DNA from: Arthrobacter sp. MAHUQ-56
GTDB taxonomy: Bacteria; Actinomycetota; Actinomycetes; Actinomycetales; Micrococcaceae
DNA length: 64,000 bases
Direction of reading: 5' to 3'
Assembly: GCF_019710585.1 (NCBI RefSeq)
Contig: NZ_JAIFZQ010000020.1
Location: 434,001 to 498,000, forward strand
Of the stretch, positions 53,070 through 61,637 are shown piece by piece (position 1 is the first letter of the stretch; each line of letters begins with the position of its first letter). The notes beneath the pieces were generated by a model. That model did not search any database. It had not been told where the DNA came from and worked only from the letters and a program-made list of their open reading frames with translations. A program made the translations under genes and the position numbers.

Positions 53070-54065
53070 TCAGTGCCCGCGGTGGTCCTGGATGGTCATC
53101 CGTGGGCCGAACGTGGGCTTCCGGAAACCCGTGCTCTGGATCATCCGGACCACACGCTGCCGGTGCCCGCGCCAGGGTTCCAGCAGCCGGAGCATGCCGG
53201 CGTCGTCCGTCCTGTGTCCGGTCAGTGCCGCCCCCACATAGGCGGCCAGGTGGTAGTCGCCCACCGAAATCGAGTCCGGGCAACCGTGCGTGCGCTGCAC
53301 CACCTCCGCCGCCGTCCAGATGCCGATGCCCGGGATGACCTGCATCTTCTCCGCAGCCTGGGCGGCCGGCAACGCCGCAAGCCGTTCAAGGGCGACGGCG
53401 GAGCGCAGCGCCCGCATGACGGTCGCCGAGCGCTGGGGACCCACCCCGGCCTTATGCCACTCCCAGCTGGGGACCTGCAGCCATTGCGTGGCCGTCGGGC
53501 CGACCAAGAGGCCGGGCGGCGTGGAGGTCCCTGCCGCTGGCGCCGGTGTTCCATAGCGGTGCACCAGGTACCGGTACGCGCGCCGCGCCTCGATGACGGT
53601 CACCTTCTGCTCCAGGATGATGGGCACCAGCTGGTCCACCATCCGGCCGCTGGAGGGGAGCCGGAGGGCGAGGCTCCGCCTGCGTGCCTCCCGGACCATG
53701 CGTGGGAGCGTGGCATGGAAGGCAGGTTCATCGAAATGCTGCCAGTCGTCGTCGCCCCCCAGGAGCCGCGGCACTGCCCTGATCGCGTCTGCGGCACCCG
53801 GCCCCCAAGCCTGCGCGTCCACCAGCGCCGGACCTGCCTCGCCGCCGCCCGCGGGGGTGAGGCGCAAGGTAGCGGGACCGCCCGGCGTCGTAAACGCGTT
53901 CCAGATGACATCGCCCTGGACGCTGAACGACGGATCGCTGTTGCCGCGCAGCAGCGGTCCCAGGGTGCGGACCAGGCTGTAGGGGCCCTCCGGATACCAC
54001 CGCAGTGACGCGTCCGCGGCGGCCGCCAGCCGGGGAGGTGCCTCTGCGATGGTCATGTCTTCCAT
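53070..54065 (-). CDS. DNA-3-methyladenine glycosylase-like protein (HhH-GPD, AlkA type)
   Basis: A 331-residue base-excision repair glycosylase. The C-terminal part has the helix-hairpin-helix-GPD motif IPGIGIWTAAEVVQRTHG near residue 242. The catalytic aspartate follows in SVGDYHLAAYV near 262. The N-terminal 120 residues form the extra beta domain of AlkA-like enzymes. The start at 54065 (MEDM) is chosen; 54056 is possible. The gene converges with the response regulator gene, 9 bases away. Confidence 0.88.
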   Translation of the reverse strand: MEDMTIAEAPPRLAAAADASLRWYPEGPYSLVRTLGPLLRGNSDPSFSVQGDVIWNAFTTPGGPATLRLTPAGGGEAGPALVDAQAWGPGAADAIRAVPRLLGGDDDWQHFDEPAFHATLPRMVREARRRSLALRLPSSGRMVDQLVPIILEQKVTVIEARRAYRYLVHRYGTPAPAAGTSTPPGLLVGPTATQWLQVPSWEWHKAGVGPQRSATVMRALRSAVALERLAALPAAQAAEKMQVIPGIGIWTAAEVVQRTHGCPDSISVGDYHLAAYVGAALTGHRTDDAGMLRLLEPWRGHRQRVVRMIQSTGFRKPTFGPRMTIQDHRGH

Positions 54066-54188
54066 CGTCCCACGGCCCGCTGACAACGGCGGGACCATCG
54101 GCCCTTCTCCACTGTGCAGGCCCCGGCTAGGATCACCGCGTGCGGCGCCGGACCGCCGCGCCGCAACCTGACAAACAGGAGGACCGCC

Positions 54189-54584
54189 ATGGCTGGAGTA
54201 GTGCATTTCGAAATCCCCGCCGACGACCAGGAACGGGCCCGGAAGTTCTACCGGGACGCCCTTGGCTGGCGGATCGAGCCGGTGCCGGGGATGGACTACA
54301 ACATGGTCATCACCACGGGCATGGATGACGCTGGCCAGTCAACAACCCCCGGCGCCATCAACGGGGGCATGATGGCCCGCGAAGGGCAGATCACCAGCCC
54401 CGTCATCACCGTCGACGTGCCGGACATCGACGCTACCCTGAAGAGCGTGGCGGAATGCGGCGGTTCCGTCGTCATCCCCAAGAACGAAGTCCCCGGCATG
54501 GGGTACACGGCCTACTTCAAGGACTCCGAAGGCAACGTGATGGGCCTGTGGGAGAACCTCCCGGCCGGGGACGCCGGCGCGTAG
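54189..54584 (+). CDS. VOC family protein (glyoxalase/bleomycin-resistance fold)
   Basis: A 131-residue protein of two beta-alpha-beta-beta-beta modules: VVHFEIPADDQERARKFYRDA at the start, then VITVDVPDIDATLKSVAECG near residue 77 and YTAYFKDSEGNVMGLWENL near 106. The metal-binding His and Glu positions are present in part (His6, and Glu near the end). The substrate is unknown. The ATG at 54189 has CAGGAGGACC 4 bases upstream. Confidence 0.88.
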   Translation: MAGVVHFEIPADDQERARKFYRDALGWRIEPVPGMDYNMVITTGMDDAGQSTTPGAINGGMMAREGQITSPVITVDVPDIDATLKSVAECGGSVVIPKNEVPGMGYTAYFKDSEGNVMGLWENLPAGDAGA

Positions 54585-54617
54585 CGGCGAACGTCGCGGC
54601 AGCGCCGGCGCATCGCC

Positions 54618-54995
54618 ATGAGTACGTTAGTCCAGGTGCTCGCCGTCATCACTGCGGCAACCCTCATCAGCGTCGGCCTCCTGGAAGCCTTCCGCTACAA
54701 GGACCAGCGCCTCCACCCGATCTTCCTGATCAAGCCGGAAGATACCGCGGCGGTGCGGCTATGGACGATCAACGTGGGCTTCTACAACATCGTCTGGGGT
54801 TTGTTCGGGATCTCAGGGGTGGTCCTCGCCAACGCCGGCCAAGCCACGGTGGGCCGCACCATCGTGGCAATGATGGCCATCGCACACGCCATCCTCGGCA
54901 TGGTGCTGATCATCAGTGAACCCAGGCTGTGGATCAGCGGCATTGGCCAGGCTTTCCTCCCCGCCGTCATCCTCTGGCTGATGTTCGCCGGGTAA
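54618..54995 (+). CDS. DUF1304 membrane protein
   Basis: A 125-residue four-helix membrane protein with the family pattern LEAFRYKDQRLHPIF near residue 22, the NVGFYNIVWGLFGISG helix near 51 and a C-terminal IGQAFLPAVILWLMF. The function is unknown. It starts 33 bases after the VOC gene. There is no clear ribosome site at 54618. Confidence 0.85.
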   Translation: MSTLVQVLAVITAATLISVGLLEAFRYKDQRLHPIFLIKPEDTAAVRLWTINVGFYNIVWGLFGISGVVLANAGQATVGRTIVAMMAIAHAILGMVLIISEPRLWISGIGQAFLPAVILWLMFAG

Positions 54996-55008
54996 GCGCA
55001 GGCCTGGC

Positions 55009-56196
55009 TTACCGCATCCCGGTGACCGCCCAAAGGGCCAGGACGGCAACCGGCACCGTCAGCGCGACCGCCACCAGCCCTGCCACCGCGAACCCGCCCC
55101 ACCGGATGGGAACATTCAGCACGCGGAGCCGCTCATGCCAGAGCAGCGTGGCCAGGGAAGCCCACGGGCTCACCAGCGGCCCGAGGTTGACCCCGACCAG
55201 CAGGGCGGCAAGCCGGGCAGGCGAACCGGCAACCGGCTCCAGGGCCAGGTAGGCGGGGAGGTTGTTGACGGTGTTGGCCGCACCTGCACCCAGCGCGGCC
55301 AACTGCATTAAGGCCGGCAGGCCCTCCCCGGAACCGGCCACGGCGGCCAGCAGGGAGGTCAGGCCCTGGGCATGCAGCGCCTCCATGAGCATGAAAAGGC
55401 CCACGGTCAGCGTGAGTGGCCGCCAGGGGACCATGGACCAGCGCAGTGCTGACCGCCGGCGGCGCAGGAAGACCGCCAGGAGGACGGCGGCAGCCGCCAG
55501 GGCGGGGTACTGGACCGGCACGCCGGACACCAGCGCGGGCAGCAGCACCAGCAGCGTCCCGGCGGCGAACTTCAGCAGGGCGGGGTCCTTGGCCGGGTGG
55601 GCTGCCCTGGGGCCGTATGTTCCGCGCAGGTCCCGCCGGAACGCCAGCCACAGCAGGCCCAGCGGGACCAGCAGACCTGCCAGGGAAGGCGCCCACACCA
55701 GGCCCGCAAACTGCAGGGGGCTCAGGCCCAGCCGGTCCTGCGCCAGCAGGTTGGTCAGGTTGGAGACGGGCAGCAGCAGTGATGCCGTGTTGGCCAGCCA
55801 GATGCTGGTGAGGGCAAACGGCAGCGGCGGGATCCGGGCGTGTACGGCCAGGAGGACAACCACGGGCGTCACCAGCACCGCCGTCGTATCCAGGGACAGG
55901 AACACCGTGGACACCGTAGCCACCGCAACCACCAGGAGCCACAGCAGGAATACCCGGCCCCTGCCCAGGGCGGCCAACCGGTCCGTCACCACCCGGAACA
56001 GGCCGGCCTCATCCACCAGCTCGGTGACGAGCGACATCGCCAGCACAAAGGCCAGGATGGGAATGGTCCGGGATGCCAGCTCACCAAAGGCGGGAAAGGG
56101 GAGTGCACTGGATGCCAGGGTTGCAACTCCTGCTGCCAGCGTTGCGCCGGGCAGCAGGTAGCTCCGGGCCGTTTTTGACCATGCGAACTGCTTCAC
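55009..56196 (-). CDS. ArsB/NhaD superfamily ion transporter (SLC13-like)
   Basis: A 395-residue polytopic permease. A helical hairpin with FLSLDTTAVLVTPVVVLLAV near residue 100 is followed by NTASLLLPVSNLTNLLAQDRL-type sequence (shown as NTASLLLPVSNLTNLLAQ), a recognisable ion-binding re-entrant loop. A second repeat has NTVNNLPAYLALEPV near residue 310, as in arsenite pumps. Arsenite efflux or another anion is possible; no arsenic regulator is nearby. The start is a GTG. It diverges from cystathionine beta-synthase. Confidence 0.8.
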   Translation of the reverse strand: MKQFAWSKTARSYLLPGATLAAGVATLASSALPFPAFGELASRTIPILAFVLAMSLVTELVDEAGLFRVVTDRLAALGRGRVFLLWLLVVAVATVSTVFLSLDTTAVLVTPVVVLLAVHARIPPLPFALTSIWLANTASLLLPVSNLTNLLAQDRLGLSPLQFAGLVWAPSLAGLLVPLGLLWLAFRRDLRGTYGPRAAHPAKDPALLKFAAGTLLVLLPALVSGVPVQYPALAAAAVLLAVFLRRRRSALRWSMVPWRPLTLTVGLFMLMEALHAQGLTSLLAAVAGSGEGLPALMQLAALGAGAANTVNNLPAYLALEPVAGSPARLAALLVGVNLGPLVSPWASLATLLWHERLRVLNVPIRWGGFAVAGLVAVALTVPVAVLALWAVTGMR

Positions 56197-56242
56197 CGGG
56201 CTATCCTCGCACCCCTGCCCCGGAACGGCCCGCAGGAAGCGG

Positions 56243-56248
56243 TAGCTT
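56243..56248 (+). promoter_or_regulatory. -10 element of the transsulfuration operon
   Basis: TAGCTT is 7 bases before the ATG at 56256. Confidence 0.4.
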
Positions 56249-56255
56249 TGTACCT

Positions 56256-57641
56256 ATGAAGTACGCCCAGTCCATCCTGGACCTCATCGGCAACACCCCC
56301 CTCATCAAACTCAACCACGTGACCGAAGGCATCAAAGCCACTGTCCTGGTCAAGCTGGAGTACCTGAATCCGGGCGGATCCATCAAGGACCGCATCGCGG
56401 CGCAGATGATCGAGGACGCCGAACGCGAAGGCAAGCTGAAGCCCGGCGGCACCATCGTGGAACCCACGTCCGGCAACACTGGCGTCGGCCTGGCCCTGGT
56501 GGCGCAGCAGAAGGGCTACAAGTGCATCTTCGTGGTCCCGGACAAGGTGGGCGAGGACAAGCGCGCCGTGCTGCAGGCCTACGGCGCGGAAGTTGTGGTC
56601 ACGCCCACGTCCGTCCCGCCGGACAGCCCGCAAAGCTACTACGGAGTCTCGGACCGGATCACCCGGGAGACGCCCGGCGCCTACAAGCCGGACCAGTTCT
56701 CCAACCCGGCTGCACCCGGCAGCCACTACAAGACAACCGGGCCCGAGATCTGGCGGGACACTGACGGCAAAGTCACGCACTGCGTCATCGGTGCCGGCAC
56801 CGGCGGCACCATCACCGGCACCGGGCGATACCTCAAGGAGGTATCGGCGGACCGGCCGGAGTCCGACGGCGGAGTGGTCCGGATCATCGGCGCGGACCCG
56901 GAAGGTTCGGTCTACTCAGGCGGCACCGGGCGCCCCTACTTCGTGGAGGGCGTCGGCGAGGACATGTGGCCGGCGAACTACGACAAGACTGTCCCGGACG
57001 AAGTGATCGCCGTCAGCGACGCGGACTCCTTCGCGATGACCCGCCGGCTGGCACGGGAAGAGGGCCTGCTGGTGGGCGGTTCGTCCGGCATGGCCGTGGT
57101 GGCCGCGCTGAAGGCGGCGAAGGACCTGCCGGAAAGCGCCGTCGTCGTGGTCATCCTGCCCGACTCCGGGCGCGGGTACCTGGCCAAGATCTTCAATGAC
57201 CAGTGGATGCGCTCCTACGGCTTCCTTTCCGGCGGCGAGGAAACGTCCGTGGGTGAGGTCATCAAGTCCAAGAACGGCGAACTGCCGGACCTGGTGCACA
57301 TCCACCCCAACGAATCCGTGCGCGACGTCATCAACATCATGAACGAGTACGGCGTCAGCCACATCCCCGTCCTGTCGCAGGAACCGCCCGTGGTGATGGG
57401 CGAGGTCCTCGGCGCCGTGGACGAGCGCACCCTGACCGCCAAGCTGTTCCGCGGCGAGGCAAAGCTGACGGACAAGATCTCCGAGCACATGGGTCCCAAG
57501 CTGCCCGTGATCGGGTCGCTGGAAACCATCTCCGCCGCCAGGGAGCTGCTCTCGGACGCGGACACGGTGATGGTCACGTTCGTGGGTGCCCCCATCGGCA
57601 TCCTTACCCGGCACGACCTGCTGGCGTACCTCAGCAACTGA
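56256..57641 (+). CDS. cbs: Cystathionine beta-synthase
   Basis: A 461-residue PLP enzyme that condenses homocysteine with serine to cystathionine. The PLP lysine lies in NPGGSIKDRIA near residue 45, the TSGNTG loop follows near 71, and the phosphate loop GTGGTITGTG is near 181. Two C-terminal CBS domains (about 340-455) form a nucleotide-binding Bateman module, as in eukaryotic CBS. The next gene is cystathionine gamma-synthase, so the pair links cysteine and methionine metabolism. Confidence 0.94.
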   Translation: MKYAQSILDLIGNTPLIKLNHVTEGIKATVLVKLEYLNPGGSIKDRIAAQMIEDAEREGKLKPGGTIVEPTSGNTGVGLALVAQQKGYKCIFVVPDKVGEDKRAVLQAYGAEVVVTPTSVPPDSPQSYYGVSDRITRETPGAYKPDQFSNPAAPGSHYKTTGPEIWRDTDGKVTHCVIGAGTGGTITGTGRYLKEVSADRPESDGGVVRIIGADPEGSVYSGGTGRPYFVEGVGEDMWPANYDKTVPDEVIAVSDADSFAMTRRLAREEGLLVGGSSGMAVVAALKAAKDLPESAVVVVILPDSGRGYLAKIFNDQWMRSYGFLSGGEETSVGEVIKSKNGELPDLVHIHPNESVRDVINIMNEYGVSHIPVLSQEPPVVMGEVLGAVDERTLTAKLFRGEAKLTDKISEHMGPKLPVIGSLETISAARELLSDADTVMVTFVGAPIGILTRHDLLAYLSN

Positions 57642-57667
57642 TTTGCGTTACCCCGTAAAGGAGCACC

Positions 57668-58831
57668 ATGACCGCCTCTGAGCACCAAGGCTTCAACACC
57701 CGCGCCGTCCACGCCGGCCAGGCCTTCGAACCCCGCACCGGCGCGGTGGTCCCCCCGCTGCACTTCAGCTCCACCTATGCCCAGGACGGCATTGGCGGGC
57801 TGCGCAGCGGATACGAGTACGGCCGCGGCGGCAACCCTACCCGGGACGCCCTGCAGGAACAGCTGGCCGCGCTGGAACTCGGCACCCACGCCTACAGCTT
57901 CAGCTCGGGGCTTGCGGCGGAGGACGCCCTCATCCGCGCGCTGACCCGGCCCGGGGACCACATCGTGCTCGGCAACGACGCCTACGGCGGGACCTACCGG
58001 CTGATCAGCCGCGTCCTCGGTGACTGGGGCATCGGCAACACCCCCGTGGACATGGCCAACCTGGACACCGTCCGGCAGGCCGTCGCCGCCAACAGGACCC
58101 GCTTCGTCTGGGTGGAGACGCCGTCCAACCCCCTGATGAAGATCACCGACATCGCGGCGCTCGCCGACATAGCGCACGACGCCGGTGCCCTCCTCGTCGT
58201 CGACAACACCTTCGCGTCGCCCTACCTGCAGAACCCGCTCGCCCTGGGTGCCGACGTCGTGGTCCACTCCACCACCAAGTACATCGGCGGCCACTCCGAC
58301 GTGGTGGGCGGCGCCGTCGTGGTCAAGGACGCGGACCTGGCGGAGAAGATCGGCTTCGTCCAGTTCGCCGTCGGCGCCGTGTCCGGGCCCATGGACGCGT
58401 TCCTGACCACCCGCGGCCTGAAGACCCTGGGCGTCCGGATGGACCGGCACAGCGAGAACGGCCAGGCCGTGGCCGAGTGGCTGCTGGAACGGCCCGAAGT
58501 GGAGGCTGTCCTGTACCCGGGTCTGCCCTCCCACCCGGGCCACGAGCTGGCCAAGAAGCAGATGCGGAAGTTCGGCGGCATGGTGTCCGTCCAGTTCAAG
58601 GGTGGTGAAGCCGCAGCCCGGAAGGTGGCCGAATCCACGTCCGTGTTCACCCTGGCCGAGTCCCTGGGCGGCATCGAATCGCTCATGAACTACCCCTCGG
58701 AGATGACGCACGCGTCGGTGAAGGGCACCGAACTGGCCGTGCCGGTGAACCTGCTGCGGCTCTCCTGCGGCATCGAGGACGTGGAGGACCTGATAGCGGA
58801 CCTGGACCAGGCGTTCACCTCGATTCCGTAG
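57668..58831 (+). CDS. metB: Cystathionine gamma-synthase (or gamma-lyase)
   Basis: A 387-residue Cys/Met metabolism PLP enzyme. The PLP lysine is in HSTTKYIGGHSDVVGGA near residue 203. The phosphate/PLP loop SFSSGLAAEDALIRAL is near 80 and YGRGGNPTRDALQ near 55. CGS and gamma-lyase cannot be fully distinguished by eye. Synthesis from O-acylhomoserine and cysteine is the usual call for actinobacterial homologues. The start has AAAGGAG 6 bases upstream and lies 26 bases after cbs. Confidence 0.9.
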   Translation: MTASEHQGFNTRAVHAGQAFEPRTGAVVPPLHFSSTYAQDGIGGLRSGYEYGRGGNPTRDALQEQLAALELGTHAYSFSSGLAAEDALIRALTRPGDHIVLGNDAYGGTYRLISRVLGDWGIGNTPVDMANLDTVRQAVAANRTRFVWVETPSNPLMKITDIAALADIAHDAGALLVVDNTFASPYLQNPLALGADVVVHSTTKYIGGHSDVVGGAVVVKDADLAEKIGFVQFAVGAVSGPMDAFLTTRGLKTLGVRMDRHSENGQAVAEWLLERPEVEAVLYPGLPSHPGHELAKKQMRKFGGMVSVQFKGGEAAARKVAESTSVFTLAESLGGIESLMNYPSEMTHASVKGTELAVPVNLLRLSCGIEDVEDLIADLDQAFTSIP

Positions 58832-58840
58832 CACGACGGC

Positions 58841-58875
58841 AACCCTGGCTTTCTTGAAAGAAGTCAGCTAGGGTT
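58841..58875. promoter_or_regulatory. Dyad covering the HxlR-MFS promoter
   Basis: A 35-bp imperfect palindrome: outer arms AACCCTGGCT and AGCTAGGGTT, core CTTTC-TT-GAAAG at 58849-58860. It includes the -10 hexamer TAGGGT (58869-58874) which is 6 bases before the HxlR ATG. A good candidate for HxlR autoregulation. Confidence 0.55.
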
Positions 58876-58880
58876 CCCGT

Positions 58881-59387
58881 ATGCCCCTTCGATCCGACTG
58901 GTCCCAACGCACCTGCAGCATGGCCCGCGGCCTGGACATCCTGGGCGACCCCTGGTCCATCCTGGTCCTGCGGGAGGTCTTCTTCGGCAACGGGCGCTTC
59001 GACGCCATGAAGGCCCGCCTGGACGTTGCCGACTCGGTGCTTACCAAGCGCCTTGCAGGCCTGGTTGAGTCCGGGCTGCTGGCAAAGAAGGCGTACGACG
59101 ACGGCGGCCGCACCCGCCAGGAGTACGTCCTCACTGTGATGGGCGAAGACGCCCTGCCGGTCCTGAATGCGGTCACCATCTGGGCGGAAAAGCACCTGCC
59201 GGCCCCCTCGGACAGGGCGCACATGTACGTCATCCATGCCGGCTGCGGGCAGCGCACCACCTCCGCCGACACCTGCACCGAATGCGGGGAACGGCTCACC
59301 GCCGCCAATACCAGCTGGCACAGCCAGGCCAGGACCGAGCATCCCGTTCCGCTGTCCACCGCATCCCCGAAGGGGTCCGCCGCATGA
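58881..59387 (+). CDS. HxlR family regulator
   Basis: A 168-residue winged-helix regulator. It begins CSMARGLDILGDPWSILVLRE, typical of HxlR, with RFDAMKARLDVADSVLTKRL as recognition helix near residue 40. The C-terminal 60 residues are unusual, with HAGCGQRTTSADTCTECGERL, a cysteine-rich, zinc-ribbon-like tail. The stop overlaps the MFS start (ATGA). The dyad at the promoter suggests autoregulation, and the MFS gene is its likely target. Confidence 0.88.
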   Translation: MPLRSDWSQRTCSMARGLDILGDPWSILVLREVFFGNGRFDAMKARLDVADSVLTKRLAGLVESGLLAKKAYDDGGRTRQEYVLTVMGEDALPVLNAVTIWAEKHLPAPSDRAHMYVIHAGCGQRTTSADTCTECGERLTAANTSWHSQARTEHPVPLSTASPKGSAA

Positions 59388-60751
59388 GCACTCTTCCCCA
59401 CAAGGCAACAGCACCGGAAGACGCGGCGGCACTGCAGCCCTCACCCGGTCCGCGCCGCCTCCACCCGGCGTGGACCGTCGCGGCCGTGGCGTTCCTGGCG
59501 CTGGTGGGCGCCGCCGGATTCCGGGCAGCGCCCGGCGTGCTGATGGTCCCGCTCCAGCAGGAGTTCGGGTGGTCCACCACAGTCCTGTCCGCGGCAGTCA
59601 GCATCAACCTGGTCCTGTTCGGCCTCACCGCCCCGTTCGCCGCCGCCTTGATGGAACGCTTCGGCATCCGGGCAGTCACGGCAACCGCCCTGGCCCTGAT
59701 CGGGACGGGCAGCGCGCTGACGGTGCTGGTCAACCAGTCCTGGCAGATCCTGCTGACGTGGGGCCTGCTGATCGGGCTGGGGACAGGTTCCATGGCACTG
59801 GTGTTCGCGGCGACCATCGCCAACACCTGGTTCACGAAGAGCCGGGGACTGGTGATCGGCATCCTCACCGCGGGCAGCGCGGCCGGCCAGTTGGTCTTCC
59901 TGCCCTTTATCGCCATGCTGGCCCAGGATCCCGGCTGGCGGCAGGCCTCCCTGCTGATCGCGGCGGGCGCACTCGCCGTGGTCCCGCTGGTGCTGAAGTT
60001 CCTCAAGAACTCGCCGGCCGACGTCGGCGTGTTGCCCTACGGCGCGGAACCGGCAGCAAGTCCGGCACCTGCCCGGGCGCCTGCAACCGCGGACGCGCCC
60101 CGCACGAACGCCGCAGTCCGTGCCCTCCAGGTGCTCCGGCGTGCCAGCAAGGTCCGCACCTTCTGGGCACTGGCGGCAGGTTTCGCGATCTGCGGCGCCA
60201 CCACCAACGGCCTGATCGGCACCCACTTCATCCCCTCCGCCCATGACCACGGCATGCCCGAAACCACCGCGGCAGGCCTGCTCGCCGTCGTCGGAATCTT
60301 CGACATCGTGGGTACCATTGCCTCCGGCTGGCTCACCGACCGTTTCAACCCCCGTGTCCTGCTCGCCGTCTACTACCAATTCCGCGGCGTCGGCCTGCTG
60401 GTGCTCCCGCTGCTGCTGAACGCCGAGGTGCAGCCCAGCATGATCGTCTTCGTGGTGATCTACGGCCTGGACTGGGTGGCCACCGTTCCGCCCACGGCAG
60501 CCATCTGCCGGGAGACGTTCGGCGCGGACGGCAGCGTGGTGTTCGGCTGGGTCTTCGCCGCCCACCAGCTGGGGGCCGCGGGTGCCGCGCTTGCCGCCGG
60601 CGCCCTCCGCGACGCCACCGGCCACTACACGTACGCGTGGTTCGGCGCGGCAGCCATGTGCACCATCGCCGCCGTCATCAGTGCCACTATCCGGCGGCAC
60701 CGCGCCCCGCAGGACACCAGCGCCGCTGACACGGAGGCGGCAGCGGCCTGA
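59384..60751 (+). CDS. MFS transporter, OFA/monocarboxylate-like
   Basis: A 455-residue twelve-helix permease. After a 35-residue cytoplasmic leader it has AVAFLALVGAAGFRAAPGVL and then LQQEFGWSTTVLSAAVSINL, the N-terminal pattern of oxalate/formate and monocarboxylate type MFS proteins. The C-terminal half carries GLDWVATVPPTAAICRETFG. The substrate is unknown. It overlaps the HxlR gene by four bases, so the pair forms an inducible export or uptake unit. Confidence 0.88.
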   Translation: MSTLPHKATAPEDAAALQPSPGPRRLHPAWTVAAVAFLALVGAAGFRAAPGVLMVPLQQEFGWSTTVLSAAVSINLVLFGLTAPFAAALMERFGIRAVTATALALIGTGSALTVLVNQSWQILLTWGLLIGLGTGSMALVFAATIANTWFTKSRGLVIGILTAGSAAGQLVFLPFIAMLAQDPGWRQASLLIAAGALAVVPLVLKFLKNSPADVGVLPYGAEPAASPAPARAPATADAPRTNAAVRALQVLRRASKVRTFWALAAGFAICGATTNGLIGTHFIPSAHDHGMPETTAAGLLAVVGIFDIVGTIASGWLTDRFNPRVLLAVYYQFRGVGLLVLPLLLNAEVQPSMIVFVVIYGLDWVATVPPTAAICRETFGADGSVVFGWVFAAHQLGAAGAALAAGALRDATGHYTYAWFGAAAMCTIAAVISATIRRHRAPQDTSAADTEAAAA

Positions 60752-60775
60752 ACCGGGGGAGCAGCCGCGCACGGT

Positions 60776-60781
60776 TAGGCT
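60776..60781 (+). promoter_or_regulatory. -10 element of the SDR gene
   Basis: TAGGCT is 7 bases before the ATG at 60789. Confidence 0.45.
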
Positions 60782-60788
60782 GGGTTCC

Positions 60789-61559
60789 ATGGAATCCGTG
60801 CCGCCTGTCCCCGTCCGCCCCGTTGCCCTGGTCACGGGGGCCGGACGGCTGGCCGGCATCGGGTCCGGCATAGCCCGGCAGCTGGCCGCCGACGGCTGGG
60901 ACCTCGTGCTGTCCTACTGGGCTGGTTACGATGCCCGCATGCCATGGGGGAGCGAGCCCGAGGACGTGGTCCGCCTCACCGCGGAGCTGGAGGCCATCGG
61001 CGCAAGGGTCCACTCCCTCCCGGCCGACCTGCAGGATCCCGGCGTGCCGGACCGGCTGGTTGCCGAAGCGGTGCAGCTTGCGGGTCGTCTACAGGGGCTG
61101 GTGCTCAGCCACGCCGAATCGGTCGATTCGGGCGTGCTGGACACCACGGTGGAATCCTTTGAGCGCCACTTCGCGGTGAACACCCGCGCCAGCTGGCAGC
61201 TGATTGCCGCCTTCGCACGGCAAGCAGCGGACGACGGCGGTGCGATCGTTGCGCTGACCAGTGACCACACAGCGTTCAACCTTCCCTACGGTGCGTCGAA
61301 GGGGGCGCTGGACCGGATCGTGATTGCCGCCGCGCGGGAGCTGGGCCCGCAGGGGATCAGCGCCAATGTCCTGAACCCCGGCCCGGTTGACACGGGCTGG
61401 ATGGACGATGAGGTCCGTGCCGCGGTCCTCGAACGGCAACCCACCGGCAGGCTGGGCACGCCGGCCGACGTCGCAGGGACGGTGGCCTTCCTGCTCTCAC
61501 CGGCGGGCCGGTGGGTTTCCGGGCAGTTGATCAAGGCCGACGGCGGCTTCTCGGCATAA
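60789..61559 (+). CDS. SDR family oxidoreductase
   Basis: A 256-residue short-chain dehydrogenase. The cofactor loop is TGAGRLAGIGSGIARQL near residue 14. The active site Tyr/Lys are in NLPYGASKGALDR near residue 165. NTRASWQLIAAFARQ is near 132, and the C-terminus reads GRWVSGQLIKADGGFSA. It resembles 3-oxoacyl-ACP reductase-like SDRs. The insert YWAGYDARMPWG near residue 46 is not typical. The substrate is unknown. It ends at a repeat-containing convergent region. Confidence 0.88.
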   Translation: MESVPPVPVRPVALVTGAGRLAGIGSGIARQLAADGWDLVLSYWAGYDARMPWGSEPEDVVRLTAELEAIGARVHSLPADLQDPGVPDRLVAEAVQLAGRLQGLVLSHAESVDSGVLDTTVESFERHFAVNTRASWQLIAAFARQAADDGGAIVALTSDHTAFNLPYGASKGALDRIVIAAARELGPQGISANVLNPGPVDTGWMDDEVRAAVLERQPTGRLGTPADVAGTVAFLLSPAGRWVSGQLIKADGGFSA

Positions 61560-61565
61560 ACCCCT

Positions 61566-61633
61566 CCCAACCAGGCAGCGCGAAATGTCGTCCTGAGCCC
61601 CCAAACCGACATTAACTGACACCCAGCCGGGGG
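61566..61633. repeat. Dispersed inverted-repeat element, copy 2 (degenerate)
   Basis: The left arm at 61566-61590 matches copy 1 at 2128-2152 in all but three positions. The right arm (61608-61633) is related but has many mismatches, so the hairpin is weaker. It sits between two convergent genes, where it may act as a terminator. Confidence 0.6.
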
Positions 61634-61637
61634 AGGG

